From the NCBI GenBank assembly GCA_942491415.1, contig CALOAD010000014.1, positions 620,001 to 684,000 of the forward strand: DNA of 64,000 nucleotides, in the 5' to 3' direction. Every line of letters starts with the position of its first letter. The first letter of the stretch is position 1. The translations under genes were made by a program, and so were the position numbers. This DNA is from CALOAD01 sp942491415. GTDB lineage: Bacteria > Cyanobacteriota > Vampirovibrionia > Gastranaerophilales > CALOAD01. A model generated the notes under the pieces. It was not told the DNA's origin. It saw nothing but the letters and a program-made list of their open reading frames with translations, and searched no databases. Below are positions 1 through 8,927 of this stretch, piece by piece.

Positions 1-183
1 AGGTTTTCGCATTATTAGTTTAGATTGTTGAACAGAAGTTGACGGTAATTTATTATTCTCAATTGCAATAGGTTTTCTAAGTTTTAATTCCTGAGAATAA
101 GCATTATTAAAATTATGGGGACAAGATATTAATAAAATTACAAATGAGATGAATGATATAAAAACAAATTGTTTTTTATTCAT
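1..183 (-). CDS. Putative lipoprotein, N-terminal part only (runs off the window)
   Basis: The reading frame opens with ATG at 183 and stays open to base 1, giving 61 codons. The product starts with a hydrophobic signal (about residues 5-20) ending in LISC, which fits a lipobox, so the mature protein would be a lipid-anchored envelope protein starting at Cys21. The start overlaps the polA stop by 8 bases, so translation is probably coupled to polA. The rest of the gene lies outside the window and no function can be named. Confidence 0.6.
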   Translation of the reverse strand, partial: MNKKQFVFISFISFVILLISCPHNFNNAYSQELKLRKPIAIENNKLPSTSVQQSKLIMRKP

Positions 184-3118
184 AAGAAACCGCCGCTTCT
201 GTTTCGCTTTCCATCCAATTCGGACCATATTCAATATCTACAACTAAAGGCACGCTAAGAGGCTGATCCAGCTCCATTGCGGATTTAACCATTTTGCAAA
301 TTTCTGATAATTCTGATTTTGGAACTTCCAATACTAGTTCATCGTGTACTTGCATGGTCATTTTAGATTTTAAATTTGAGGATTTAAGCCTATCGTAAAG
401 GTTTATCATCGCTAGTTTGATGAGATCAGCCGCTGTTCCTTGCAAAGGGGCATTAATAGCGGCACGTTCGGCAAATTCTCTAATCATTTTATTTCTGCTT
501 GATAAATCCTCGCCAAAGAATCTTTTTCTGCCGTACATAGTTTTTACAAAACCGTTTTGATGTGCAATTTCTTTTGATTTTTCCATATATTCTTTTATTT
601 TTGGATATGTTTCAAAATATTTTTCTATAAACTCTTTTGCTTCTTTAGGCGTAATGCCAATAGTTTCAGATAACCCAAAGCTGGTCTGTCCGTAGATTAT
701 ACCAAAATTAACGGCTTTGGCTTTTCTTCTCATATCTTTTGTTACAGCATCAATAGGCAAGCCAAAAACCTTACTGGCAGTGGCTGTATGAATATCAATG
801 CCATTTATAAAAGCTTCTGTAAGTGCCGGATCTTTTGAAAAATGCGCAAGTAATCTAAGCTCTATTTGAGAATAATCAGCCGCTAAAATGACATTTTCTG
901 ATTGATTTTGCGGGGTAAATGCAGCCCGTATTTTACTCCCTATTTCCGTTCTAATTGGAATATTCTGCAAATTAGGGTTACTACTGGATAACCTACCTGT
1001 TGTTGTAATAGTCTGGTTATAACTTGTATGAATTCTTCCGTCTTTTTCACTTATAAGCTCAGGAAGTGCATCAATATAAGTAGATTTTATTTTTGCCAAA
1101 TGCCTTTGCTCAAGCAAATATTTAGCTATAGAATAATCTTTAGCCAACAATTCAAGCACTTTTGCGCTTGTGCTATAACCTGTTTTTGTTTTTGTCTTGC
1201 CTTTTGCCGGAAGTTGTAGCTTTTCAAAAAGCACTTCGCCTACTTGTTTTGGTGAATTTACATTAAATTCACAACCTGACTGCTCAAAAATATTTTTTTC
1301 AATAGAAGTTAAACTTGTTTGAATTTGATGCGACAATTTTAAAAGATAATTTTTATCTATATTTACGCCTACTCTTTCCATGTACGCTAAAACAGGAATA
1401 AGTGGCATTTCTATGTCGTATAAAATAAAACTTTGCTCGTCATCAAAATGTTCTGTGTGATATCTTCCCAGTTCTAAGGTCGCAAAAGCATCGGCACAAG
1501 CATAATCCGCCGCTTTTTCTATTTCAACAAAATTCATTGTAATAGCACTTTTACCTTTGCCTATTAGTTCTTCTATTTCTTGCATTTCAAACTTAAGATA
1601 GGTCAAAGCCTGGCTTTTAAGACCATGTCTTCTGGATGGGTCTTTCACATAGCTTGCAATCATTGTATCTAAGGCAATTCCGTTAAGATCTATATCATAG
1701 TTTTTTAGTATATTTATCTCATATTTGGCATTTTGAAGGACTTTATGTTTATTTTTATCTTCAAACAGAGGTTTAAGAGCTTTTAATACAATATTTAGAT
1801 CTATCTGCTTACCTTCGTTATGTCCTACGGGTATATAAACTGTTTCAGTGTTTGCATTTAAAGAATTATCTATTCTTATTTTTTTTGAATCAAAAGTTAT
1901 TTGAGGATTCCAGCCAATTGAAAGTCCTACAAGGGCTGCTTTTTGAGTATCTAATCCAGTTGTTTCGGTGTCTAAAGAAAAAACAGACTGTTCTTTTAAT
2001 GTAGAAATTAAAGAAGCTAAAGATTGTTCATCGTCAATTATTTTCGAGCTGTAATCTTGGCTTTGTTTTTCCTTGACTGGTGCAACTTGAATTTCTTGAG
2101 AAAAGTCCAATAACAATTGGGGCTGCAAAAGTGTCTGTTGAGATTCTTGCTGAGAAGTTTGAGAAGGTGTTACCTCAACTTTTTTTAACGCCATAATTGT
2201 CTTCGGAATATCAGGTATTCGACCTTCGTTAAAAGGTTTTAACAAAAAAGGAAGGTTTTTTAAAAATGTAAAAAGTTCCACTTTTCTTAAGTAATCTGTT
2301 ATTTTTTCAAGATTAGGCATTGTAAGGTGAGTATGCTCAAAATCAAAGTCAATGGGAACTTCTTTATTGATTGTAGCTAAAAATTTACTTTTAAAAGCCA
2401 TTTCTTGATCGGTTTCAAGTTTTGTTTTTTGGCTTTTTGATTTCACTTCTTCGAGATGCTTATAAATACCTTCAATATCGCCAAATTGATCAAGCAATTT
2501 TATCGCTGTTTTATCTCCGATCCCTTTCACTCCTGGGATATTATCAGAAGCGTCACCGCTTAAACCTTTTAAGTCGATGATTTTATCAGGAAAAACCCCC
2601 ATTCTTTCGTGGACTTTTTCCCAATCATATTCAATCAATTCACCCTTTTGAGGAATTAAAACTTTAATCAATCCTTCTTTATCAACAAGCTGAAAAGAAT
2701 CTCTATCACCTGTAAGGATATAAGATTTATGCCCTAATGCTTTTGCTTTTTCTGCTACTGTGCCAATTACATCATCAGCCTCAAATCCGGGCATTTTATA
2801 AATGGGGATTTCCAGTGCTTCAACACCTTCAAATAATAACGCCATTTGATCACGCAGTGAGTCAGGCATTGATTGTCGATTAGCTTTATATTCAGAATAA
2901 CTTTCGGTTCTGAAAGTATCTCTTCCACAATCAAATGAAACTGCTATTGCATCAGGTTGTATTTTTTTTAGAAGGTCAAAAATTGCTTTAAAAAAACCAT
3001 AAACAGCCCATGTAGGTTGTTTATTAGCTGTTTGCATTCTTGTTCGCTCAAGAGCAAAAAACATTCTATAAGCCAAAGCGTGTCCATCTATTAATATAAG
3101 TGTTTTTTGATTTGTCAT
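176..3118 (-). CDS. polA: DNA polymerase I (5'-3' exonuclease, 3'-5' exonuclease and polymerase domains)
   Basis: A 980-residue full-length Pol I for Okazaki-fragment processing and repair synthesis. Residues 1-300 are the 5'-3' exonuclease (DGHALAYR start, ADDVIGT, DRDSFQLV, GLSGDASDNIPGVKGIG). A Gln/Ser-rich linker follows (about 315-350), then a 3'-5' exonuclease domain with DTETTG (Exo I) and YACAD (Exo III). In Exo II the usual Asp of NxKYD is Glu (NAKYE). The polymerase domain has motif A DYSQIELRLLAH, motif B RRKAKAVNFGIIYGQ and motif C QVHDELVLEV (about residue 920). The Exo II change is conservative, so proofreading may be kept or weakened. A lipoprotein gene overlaps its end. Confidence 0.98.
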   Translation of the reverse strand: MTNQKTLILIDGHALAYRMFFALERTRMQTANKQPTWAVYGFFKAIFDLLKKIQPDAIAVSFDCGRDTFRTESYSEYKANRQSMPDSLRDQMALLFEGVEALEIPIYKMPGFEADDVIGTVAEKAKALGHKSYILTGDRDSFQLVDKEGLIKVLIPQKGELIEYDWEKVHERMGVFPDKIIDLKGLSGDASDNIPGVKGIGDKTAIKLLDQFGDIEGIYKHLEEVKSKSQKTKLETDQEMAFKSKFLATINKEVPIDFDFEHTHLTMPNLEKITDYLRKVELFTFLKNLPFLLKPFNEGRIPDIPKTIMALKKVEVTPSQTSQQESQQTLLQPQLLLDFSQEIQVAPVKEKQSQDYSSKIIDDEQSLASLISTLKEQSVFSLDTETTGLDTQKAALVGLSIGWNPQITFDSKKIRIDNSLNANTETVYIPVGHNEGKQIDLNIVLKALKPLFEDKNKHKVLQNAKYEINILKNYDIDLNGIALDTMIASYVKDPSRRHGLKSQALTYLKFEMQEIEELIGKGKSAITMNFVEIEKAADYACADAFATLELGRYHTEHFDDEQSFILYDIEMPLIPVLAYMERVGVNIDKNYLLKLSHQIQTSLTSIEKNIFEQSGCEFNVNSPKQVGEVLFEKLQLPAKGKTKTKTGYSTSAKVLELLAKDYSIAKYLLEQRHLAKIKSTYIDALPELISEKDGRIHTSYNQTITTTGRLSSSNPNLQNIPIRTEIGSKIRAAFTPQNQSENVILAADYSQIELRLLAHFSKDPALTEAFINGIDIHTATASKVFGLPIDAVTKDMRRKAKAVNFGIIYGQTSFGLSETIGITPKEAKEFIEKYFETYPKIKEYMEKSKEIAHQNGFVKTMYGRKRFFGEDLSSRNKMIREFAERAAINAPLQGTAADLIKLAMINLYDRLKSSNLKSKMTMQVHDELVLEVPKSELSEICKMVKSAMELDQPLSVPLVVDIEYGPNWMESETEAAVSYE

Positions 3119-3220
3119 ATTTTCCCCAAGATATTTTGATTGTTCTTATTTTATCAAAAGCATGCTTTTTATGTCTTTCTTGGTAATGTTTATTAACAGT
3201 TTTAAAACTTTTGGAAATAC

Positions 3221-3250
3221 TAAAAGACCTTCCCATAGGAAGGTCTTTTA
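3221..3250 (-). terminator. Rho-independent terminator downstream of the 3271-3915 gene
   Basis: A perfect 13-bp inverted repeat (TAAAAGACCTTCC) with a 4-nt loop. Read on the minus strand it follows the stop of the unknown gene and ends in a T-rich tract. It separates that gene from polA. Confidence 0.85.
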
Positions 3251-3270
3251 AGCTTATATTGATAATGTTT

Positions 3271-3915
3271 TTACTTGAATAATCCTTTTAGAATGGATAC
3301 AAAATCTACCTTAAATAAATCAGCAGGTGTTTTGATGTTATTTGCAAAATCCCACTGGAATTTATTTTCAAACATATTTGCTACGTGGAAAACCCCTTCA
3401 GGATTAGTTGTATCGACTTCTTGGTATGTGAAGTTTACATTTTTATCTTCAGAAAGCTTTAACCTTGCTCTATCAGCTTTTCCATCTTCTAAACCTTCAA
3501 AAGAATAGTTAATGAAATTAAGGCTGTCAAAGTCCATGTCGATAATATCGATAGCTTCTTCATCAACATTATATTGTGCAGCTAAATCTTCATTATCTAA
3601 AACCTGATATCTTCCGCTTTGAAGGTCAATATCTACATATTCATTACCTTCTGTTTGGAAAGTAATACCTTTAGTTCCGTCTTTTAAGTGTTTTGAGACG
3701 TTTAAAGTGTTACCCTTAACACCGTCGCCATCATCGCCACCTTCGATTTCGTTTTCCCACATTTGGGCTTGAGTGTTGATATCCCTTGAAAAGACTTGAA
3801 CATAGGTTAAAAAATCAACATTTTCTTTGCCTGTTTCCTGTACCCACGTTTCGTAGCGGTTGTACTGGTCTTGGTAAAGAGGTCCCATTTCTCCGTTATG
3901 TCCTGATATTATCAT
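3271..3915 (-). CDS. Hypothetical acidic protein, 214 aa
   Basis: I do not recognise a family. The start is well supported: GGAGGA lies about 8 nt before the ATG. The protein is strongly acidic, has no signal peptide or membrane segment, and carries an Asp/Gly-rich stretch (GGDDGDGVKGN, about residues 59-69) followed by sequence that reads like beta-strands. It is a single-gene unit closed by the 3221-3250 hairpin. The strong ribosome site suggests good expression. It could be a lineage-specific cytoplasmic or late-exported protein. Confidence 0.7.
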   Translation of the reverse strand: MIISGHNGEMGPLYQDQYNRYETWVQETGKENVDFLTYVQVFSRDINTQAQMWENEIEGGDDGDGVKGNTLNVSKHLKDGTKGITFQTEGNEYVDIDLQSGRYQVLDNEDLAAQYNVDEEAIDIIDMDFDSLNFINYSFEGLEDGKADRARLKLSEDKNVNFTYQEVDTTNPEGVFHVANMFENKFQWDFANNIKTPADLFKVDFVSILKGLFK

Positions 3916-4131
3916 TCGTTTATCCTCCAGGGGTGATTACTTTTAATACTTTTATTATATATATAAAGTCAAAAAAATATGTGCGATTTCAAGATAGTTG
4001 TAATTTAGCCAAATGCTGTAACATTTGTTTACATGGTCACCAGCATGTATTTGATGATCTTTACAGCCTTTTTTCGCTCTATAATTGGACTTATATATAA
4101 AAATACCATTTACATGCCAACTTTACAAAAC

Positions 4132-5055
4132 TTAAATGATGTATTTTTTATTTTTATTACAATCATAACAATTTTTTTTGCAAGGTTCCAAATGAATAGT
4201 TACACTGGTATTTTTAATATTCGACTCTATATCATCTTCTATTTTATCACAAAGATCATGCCCCTCTTTAATTGTAAGGTTTTCAGGGACTATAAGTGTC
4301 ATTTTAATTATTTTATCAGCACCTGAGCGTCTTGTTTTTAAAACTTTCAGGCTTAAAACTTCATTGGGAATATATTTAGTGATAGTTTGTTTTATTATAA
4401 TTTTTTCTTTTTCAGGTAGCGACTCATCCAAGAGGTTTTTTGCGGTTTTAAAACACAAAGAAAAGCCTGTTTTAAGAATCAAAGCTGCCACTGCAATAGC
4501 TATTATAGGATCCATTATTGTAAGACCCGTGAATTTAATTATCAATAAAGCTATTAAAATACCAAAAGAAGTGTACACATCTGTGTTCAAATGCTCGGCA
4601 TCAGCGATAAGGGCTATTGAATCATATTTTTGACCTACTTTAGATAAATGCCTACTTACAAAAACATTTACGATAATGGACAACAGCATAACAACAATAC
4701 CTAAAGATGTTTCCAGGTGATGTTCATATCCGTTTATCAATCTAGAACTCGCTTCGTAAAAAATAAAACAAGCCGCACCGACAATTAAAAGACCCTCTAA
4801 AAGACCTGATAAATCTTCAAATTTGCCATGCCCGAATTGATGTTCTGAATCAGCAGGTTCAGAAGCTATTTTAACCGAGAAAAAAGCAATAAAAGAGGCT
4901 AAAAGATCGCTAAAAGAATGTACTGCTTCAGACAGAATGCTTACACTGCCTGAAACAAGCCCAACAACTAATTTTGAGATGATCAAAAAAGTATTTGAAA
5001 TTATTGAAAGTAGTGCTGCTCTTTTTTTTATAACGACACTCAACTTGGGCTCCAT
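4132..5055 (-). CDS. Cation diffusion facilitator (CDF) family metal efflux transporter
   Basis: 307 residues, a normal CDF length. Six membrane segments occupy about residues 12-200, followed by a cytoplasmic metal-sensing domain (about 205-290). The transport site is formed by HSFSD in TM2 and HLNTD in TM5, an HxxxD/HxxxD pair typical of zinc-type CDF proteins. DSEHQFGHGKFED after TM2 is the conserved loop. An added Cys-rich tail, CKKNCYDC near the C-terminus, may bind metal. Proton-coupled export of Zn(II) or another divalent metal is the likely role; the exact metal is not certain. No clear Shine-Dalgarno precedes the start. I see no gene in 3916-4131. Confidence 0.9.
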   Translation of the reverse strand: MEPKLSVVIKKRAALLSIISNTFLIISKLVVGLVSGSVSILSEAVHSFSDLLASFIAFFSVKIASEPADSEHQFGHGKFEDLSGLLEGLLIVGAACFIFYEASSRLINGYEHHLETSLGIVVMLLSIIVNVFVSRHLSKVGQKYDSIALIADAEHLNTDVYTSFGILIALLIIKFTGLTIMDPIIAIAVAALILKTGFSLCFKTAKNLLDESLPEKEKIIIKQTITKYIPNEVLSLKVLKTRRSGADKIIKMTLIVPENLTIKEGHDLCDKIEDDIESNIKNTSVTIHLEPCKKNCYDCNKNKKYII

Positions 5056-5096
5056 TGTTTTATTTTCAATACAAAGTTAATTATACACTTATAACA

Positions 5097-5136
5097 AAAA
5101 AAAGAACCACAGAACAAAAGTTAGTGATTCTTTTTT
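5097..5136 (-). terminator. Terminator after secF
   Basis: On the minus strand AAAAAAGAATCAC pairs with GTGGTTCTTTTTT (13 bp including one G-T pair) and ends in a T run, 15 bases after the secF stop. It closes the secD-secF unit. Confidence 0.75.
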
Positions 5137-5150
5137 GTTAAAAAACGGTC

Positions 5151-6179
5151 TTATACTGCGGGGCGGAATTTACGTGTTTGTTTTTTGCTTCTCCAAAGGG
5201 CAAGGAACATACTAGCAAAGAAAATACTTGAATAAGTACCAATTGCTATCCCTAATATCATTGCAAGAACAAAATCTTTAGTGGTAACACCACCCAATAA
5301 AAACAAGGATATTAAAACAACTAAGGTTGTTACTGAAGTGTTTATACTTCTTGCTAATGTTTGATTAACACTGGCATTAACAATTTCGTTAAAAGATTTT
5401 TTCTTTGCTAAAAATCTGGAGTTTTCTCTTATTCTATCAAATACGACAATAGTATCGTGAACACTGAATCCAATAACTGTCAATATCGCAGTTATAAATA
5501 AACTATCAATTTGAATAGCAAATAGCAATCCCAGTATAGAGAAAACACCACAAACAAAAAGCGCATCGTGGAATAACGCAAAAAGTGCCATTATTGCATA
5601 ATCTAATTGAAATCTTATTGCCAAGTATAAAACAATACCTGCAAAAGCTAACAAAAGAGCTATGACTGCGTTTTTAAAAAGTTCTTGTCCTAAAACAGGA
5701 CCTATGGCGTTTACTTGCAAAAGTTCAAATTTGCCGAATTTTTCTTTTAGCAATGCATTCACTTTTTCAACTTCGTTGTTCTCTTTGTCATTATCAAGAA
5801 AACGAGTTCTTATGGATACAACACTATTTATATCCATAGATTTTTTTTCATTTTTCTTAACCTGTTGAGAAGACTTTTTAAGAATTTTGGAAGAACCTTC
5901 TATTTGAATTATAGGATTTTCAACCCCAATACTTTCAAGACCTTCTCTAATAGTTGTTACATCTTGTTTATTTAACTCTTTTTCAAAGCCATATTGAATA
6001 AGAGTTCCACCTGTAAAGTCAATACCCAGTCTCATTGGTGAATGAGTCGGATAAATAACTGAAGAATATATCATTGCAACTATTCCCGGCACTATTAAAA
6101 GTGCAGAAAGTGCAATCCATACCCATTTATATTTAACAACGTCTATTATTTGTTTATTATTCAAAATCGGACTTGTCAC
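5151..6179 (-). CDS. secF: Protein translocase subunit SecF
   Basis: SecF, partner of SecD in proton-driven pulling of preproteins through SecYEG. It has one N-terminal TM, the periplasmic GIDFTGGTLIQYGFE motif, and a five-TM C-terminal block with VIGFSVHDTIVVFDRIREN. I place the start at GTG 6179 because AAGGAG lies 7-8 nt upstream. An in-frame ATG at 6218 would begin inside secD and lacks a ribosome site. The periplasmic domain (about 80-130) has a Lys/Ser-rich insertion, KKSSQQVKKNEKKS. secD ends 13 bases upstream, so the two are one operon. Confidence 0.95.
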   Translation of the reverse strand: MTSPILNNKQIIDVVKYKWVWIALSALLIVPGIVAMIYSSVIYPTHSPMRLGIDFTGGTLIQYGFEKELNKQDVTTIREGLESIGVENPIIQIEGSSKILKKSSQQVKKNEKKSMDINSVVSIRTRFLDNDKENNEVEKVNALLKEKFGKFELLQVNAIGPVLGQELFKNAVIALLLAFAGIVLYLAIRFQLDYAIMALFALFHDALFVCGVFSILGLLFAIQIDSLFITAILTVIGFSVHDTIVVFDRIRENSRFLAKKKSFNEIVNASVNQTLARSINTSVTTLVVLISLFLLGGVTTKDFVLAMILGIAIGTYSSIFFASMFLALWRSKKQTRKFRPAV

Positions 6180-6192
6180 TTGAAATCTCCTT

Positions 6193-7503
6193 TTAGTCAA
6201 TAATTCCCATTTTTGCATTTCTAGAATCTGTTTCTTTGGCTACATAAGCTTTTCCGATATCATCGGATTTAAGCCCAAACCACTCCGGATGCTTTAATTT
6301 TCCCGATCCGAAAAGTAAATGCATAAAGTTTTTAGTAACCGTAATCGCAGTAAACATACTGATAATTACACCGATTGCAAGAGTAAGTGCAAACCCTTTT
6401 ACAATACTTGTTCCAAGCATATAAAGAATGAAACAGGTTATCAAAGTGGTGATGTTTGAGTCAAAAATACTTGTAAATGCTCGGTCAAAGCCTGCATTTA
6501 TAGCTGTAAATAAGGTTCTGCCAACTCTTAATTCTTCTTTTGTTCTTTCAAAAATAAGGATATTTGCATCAACTGCCATACCTATACTTAATATAAAACC
6601 GGCTATTCCTGCCAAAGTTAGAGTTACAGGTATTGTAACAAAGATAGCATAGACTAAAATCCCGTAGATGCAAAGTGCAGCATCTGCGATAAACCCTGGA
6701 ACTCTATAATATCCTATCATAAAGAGCATTACAATACTTAGTCCAACAATACCGGCTATTTTACTTTTTTCGATTGAATCAGCCCCAAGAGTTGGTCCAA
6801 CGGAATTTTCTTCTATTATTTTAGCTGGAACAGGCAAAGCTCCTGCATTCAAGAGGTCAACCATTTTTTGAGCTTCCTTTATATCGAAACCTCCGCTTCC
6901 TCCTGTTATTTGAGCACTACCTCCCAGTATTTCGGTTTGAATTACAGGAGCAGACTGAAGTTCTCCGTTGAAGAAGATTGCCATTGGCTTGCCTACAAGT
7001 CTTTTTGTAAGTGTGGCAAACTTTTTAGCACCTTTATCATTGAAATCCAAAAGAACGAGCCATTCTCTGGAAGTAGGGTCATTCCCTATTCTTGCACTTT
7101 TCAAGTCTTTACCTGAAAGACCGGTGCTTCTCCAAATTTGCATGCCTCCGGAACCTGTTACCTGTTCTTTAAATTCAAGCTCGGCAGTTTCTCCGATATA
7201 TTCTTTGGCTTTTTGAGGGTCGTCAATATTTGGTATTTCGACCAAAAGTCTTGTCTCGCCTACTCTTTGTACCACTGTCTCGGCAACACCTAAAGAATTT
7301 ACCCTTTTTTCAATAGCAAATTGTAAGCTATCCATCATATCAGGTGTAATTTCTTTGATGGTTTCTGTAGTCTGTGCTTCTAGCACTAATCTAACGCCAC
7401 CAACCAAATCTAAACCTAATTTAGGTGGTTTTGTAAGGATTAAAATAAGGCTTGTAAATACAAGTCCTACAATAAATAAAAGCATTAATTTGTTTTTTTT
7501 CAT
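6193..7503 (-). CDS. secD: Protein translocase subunit SecD
   Basis: 436 residues, near the size of short SecD forms that lack the large P1 insertion. It has an N-terminal TM, GLDLVGGVRLVLEA (D1), a P1 base domain with LVEIPNIDDPQKAKEYIG, and a C-terminal RND-like block with SVGPTLGADSIEKSK, GMAVDANILIFERTKEEL and TTLITCFILY. GGGGAGA lies just upstream of the ATG. It acts with SecF in the cytoplasmic membrane. The region to the divergent ABC gene (7504-7759) is very AT-rich and should hold promoters for both directions. Confidence 0.96.
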   Translation of the reverse strand: MKKNKLMLLFIVGLVFTSLILILTKPPKLGLDLVGGVRLVLEAQTTETIKEITPDMMDSLQFAIEKRVNSLGVAETVVQRVGETRLLVEIPNIDDPQKAKEYIGETAELEFKEQVTGSGGMQIWRSTGLSGKDLKSARIGNDPTSREWLVLLDFNDKGAKKFATLTKRLVGKPMAIFFNGELQSAPVIQTEILGGSAQITGGSGGFDIKEAQKMVDLLNAGALPVPAKIIEENSVGPTLGADSIEKSKIAGIVGLSIVMLFMIGYYRVPGFIADAALCIYGILVYAIFVTIPVTLTLAGIAGFILSIGMAVDANILIFERTKEELRVGRTLFTAINAGFDRAFTSIFDSNITTLITCFILYMLGTSIVKGFALTLAIGVIISMFTAITVTKNFMHLLFGSGKLKHPEWFGLKSDDIGKAYVAKETDSRNAKMGIID

Positions 7504-7714
7504 GGATTCTCCCCAAATACAAATCTTATATTAATATGTTTATAAATAATTCTATCAAGAATATATATTAGAAATAAGTATAATTTTTATTTTCTTTAAT
7601 ATTTAATTTTATGACCAAGTTTTATTTAAAATTATAATACTCAATAAAAATAAAAATTAACCATTTAGACATAGCCTTGTAAATAATATTTTTATCTTTT
7701 TTTAAATAATAGGC

Positions 7715-7743
7715 TATAATATATTAAAATAACATCGTATAAT
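7715..7743 (+). promoter_or_regulatory. Possible -10 elements for the ABC ATPase gene
   Basis: Two perfect TATAAT hexamers occur at 7715-7720 and 7738-7743, 40 and 17 bases before the start codon. No good -35 stands 17 nt upstream of either. The region is so AT-rich that chance matches are likely. Confidence 0.3.
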
Positions 7744-7759
7744 TTAGAAAATTTAATTA

Positions 7760-8539
7760 ATGGATAAAACATTTGAAGTAAAAGGTTTAAGTAAGCATTT
7801 TCCGATTAAAAAAGGTTTTTTTAATAAACAAGTCGGGGCAATTTATGCTGTAAATGATATTGATTTAAATATTTATAAAGGTGAAATATTAGGGCTTGTA
7901 GGTGAATCGGGTTGCGGAAAATCCACAGCAGGTAGATGTTTGATAAAACTTTTAGACCCCACCAGCGGCAGTATAAGGTTTAACGGTCAGGAAATATCTC
8001 ATTTAAAAGGTAATGAACTTAAAAAATTACGAAAAAAAATGCAGATTATTTTTCAAAACCCTTTTTCCAGTTTAAATCCCAGAATGACAATAGAAGAAAC
8101 ACTAAGAGAACCTCTTGTCATAAATAAAGTTTTGCCAAGAAAAGAAATTAAAAACAGGGTTAATGAACTTATTGATATGGTTAATTTACCGCAAAGTTCA
8201 TTGAAACGCTTTCCTCATGAGTTTTCAGGAGGTCAAAGACAAAGAATTGTTATAGCAAGAGCTTTAGCCTTAAACCCTGAGTTTATAGTAGCTGATGAGC
8301 CAGTAAGCGCCTTGGACGTGAGTGTGCAGGCTCAGATAATAAACCTGCTTTTAGAGCTTAAAAAAGAGCTGGGGCTTACGTATTTGTTTATTTCTCACGA
8401 TCTTAGCGTTGTAAAATATATTTGCGATAGAGTTGCGGTGATGTATTTGGGTGAAATAATTGAAGAATCTCCGACGAATGAATTATTCGAAAAGCCTCGT
8501 CATCCTTATACACAAGTGTTTGCCTGCAAGCCTTATTGA
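7760..8539 (+). CDS. Oligopeptide/dipeptide ABC transporter ATPase (OppF/DppF type), C-terminus frameshifted
   Basis: 259 residues carrying a complete nucleotide-binding domain: Walker A GESGCGKST, Q-loop FQNPFSSLNPRM, signature FSGGQRQRIVIARAL, Walker B FIVADEPVSALD and the H-loop SHDLSVV. OppF/DppF proteins usually run about 320 residues, continuing after HPYTQ with ALLSAVPIPDP. Here HPYTQ is followed by VFACKPY and a TGA, and the missing ALLSAVPIPDP sequence lies in the -1 frame just after. A 14-nt insertion explains the break. No permease or binding-protein genes lie nearby, and no Shine-Dalgarno precedes the ATG. It is either a decaying gene or one expressed by recoding or restart. Confidence 0.85.
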   Translation: MDKTFEVKGLSKHFPIKKGFFNKQVGAIYAVNDIDLNIYKGEILGLVGESGCGKSTAGRCLIKLLDPTSGSIRFNGQEISHLKGNELKKLRKKMQIIFQNPFSSLNPRMTIEETLREPLVINKVLPRKEIKNRVNELIDMVNLPQSSLKRFPHEFSGGQRQRIVIARALALNPEFIVADEPVSALDVSVQAQIINLLLELKKELGLTYLFISHDLSVVKYICDRVAVMYLGEIIEESPTNELFEKPRHPYTQVFACKPY

Positions 8540-8751
8540 GTGCTGTTCCCATTCCTGATCCTACAAGAGATATTTCAAAAAGGATGCTACTTCAAGGCGA
8601 TTTGCCCAGCCCTGCAAATCCTCCTTCAGGGTGTAAATTTCATACCCGTTGTCCTTATGTGATGGATATTTGCAGAAGTATTCATCCTGAGAAAACTTTT
8701 GTTAATAACAAACATTATGCTAAATGTCATCTTCTGACTGATGGTGAGTGA
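8536..8751 (+). pseudogene. C-terminal oligo_HPY fragment of the same ABC ATPase
   Basis: 71 codons reading SAVPIPDP, then LLQGDLPSPANPPSGCKFHTRCPY and the distal Cys residues. This is the oligopeptide-binding C-terminal domain that normally completes OppF/DppF, with the conserved GCxFHxRCP. The frame is -1 relative to the ATPase ORF and overlaps its stop as TTGA. A coupled restart at TTG 8536 is therefore conceivable, though there is no ribosome site. On its own this piece should have no transport role. Confidence 0.85.
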
Positions 8752-8780
8752 TTTTATAAAGATTTAGATATGTTAATAAT

Positions 8781-8809
8781 TTCTCATTGATAATTCTATG
8801 AGCTATAAT
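8781..8809 (+). promoter_or_regulatory. Predicted sigma-70 promoter of the structured leader
   Basis: A -10 TATAAT (8804-8809) has a -35-like TTCTCA (8781-8786, 4 of 6 matches) at exactly 17 nt spacing. Transcription would begin near 8816, which is where the first leader stem begins. Confidence 0.5.
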
Positions 8810-8815
8810 TAGACT

Positions 8816-8927
8816 TATACCGATATCAAAATGTAATCAGGAAAATAAAATAATTTTGCAAGTCGGTATATGCAAACAGAGAGCAACGTTTTCAGAAAAT
8901 GCGACCACGTCGAATTTTCCTGAAAAC
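8816..8927 (+). ncRNA. Structured leader RNA with two hairpins and an alternative pairing (candidate cis-regulator)
   Basis: Hairpin 1: TATACCGA (8816-8823) pairs with TCGGTATA (8863-8870), with an inner stem CAAAAT (8827-8832)/ATTTTG (8853-8858). Hairpin 2: GTTTTCAG-AAAAT (8888-8900) pairs with ATTTT-C-CTGAAAAC (8914-8927), capped by CGAC-CAC-GTCG, in total 17 pairs with one bulge and one mismatch. The loop of hairpin 1 holds CAGGAAAAT (8838-8846), an exact 9-nt complement of ATTTTCCTG (8914-8922) in the 3' arm of hairpin 2. The two states cannot form together, as in switches. No T run follows hairpin 2, so it is not a plain terminator. It matches no riboswitch class I recognise. Confidence 0.5.

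Noticed and set aside
5151..6218. Longer SecF start at ATG 6218
   Set aside because: It overlaps the end of secD and lacks a ribosome site; GTG 6179 has AAGGAG at good spacing.
6968..7216. Plus-strand ORFs inside secD and similar ORFs opposite other large genes
   Set aside because: They are antisense shadows of clearly identified coding regions with no ribosome site or domain.
8888..8927. Hairpin 2 as a plain Rho-independent terminator
   Set aside because: No T run follows it on either strand; the following sequence is TAACTTATTT.
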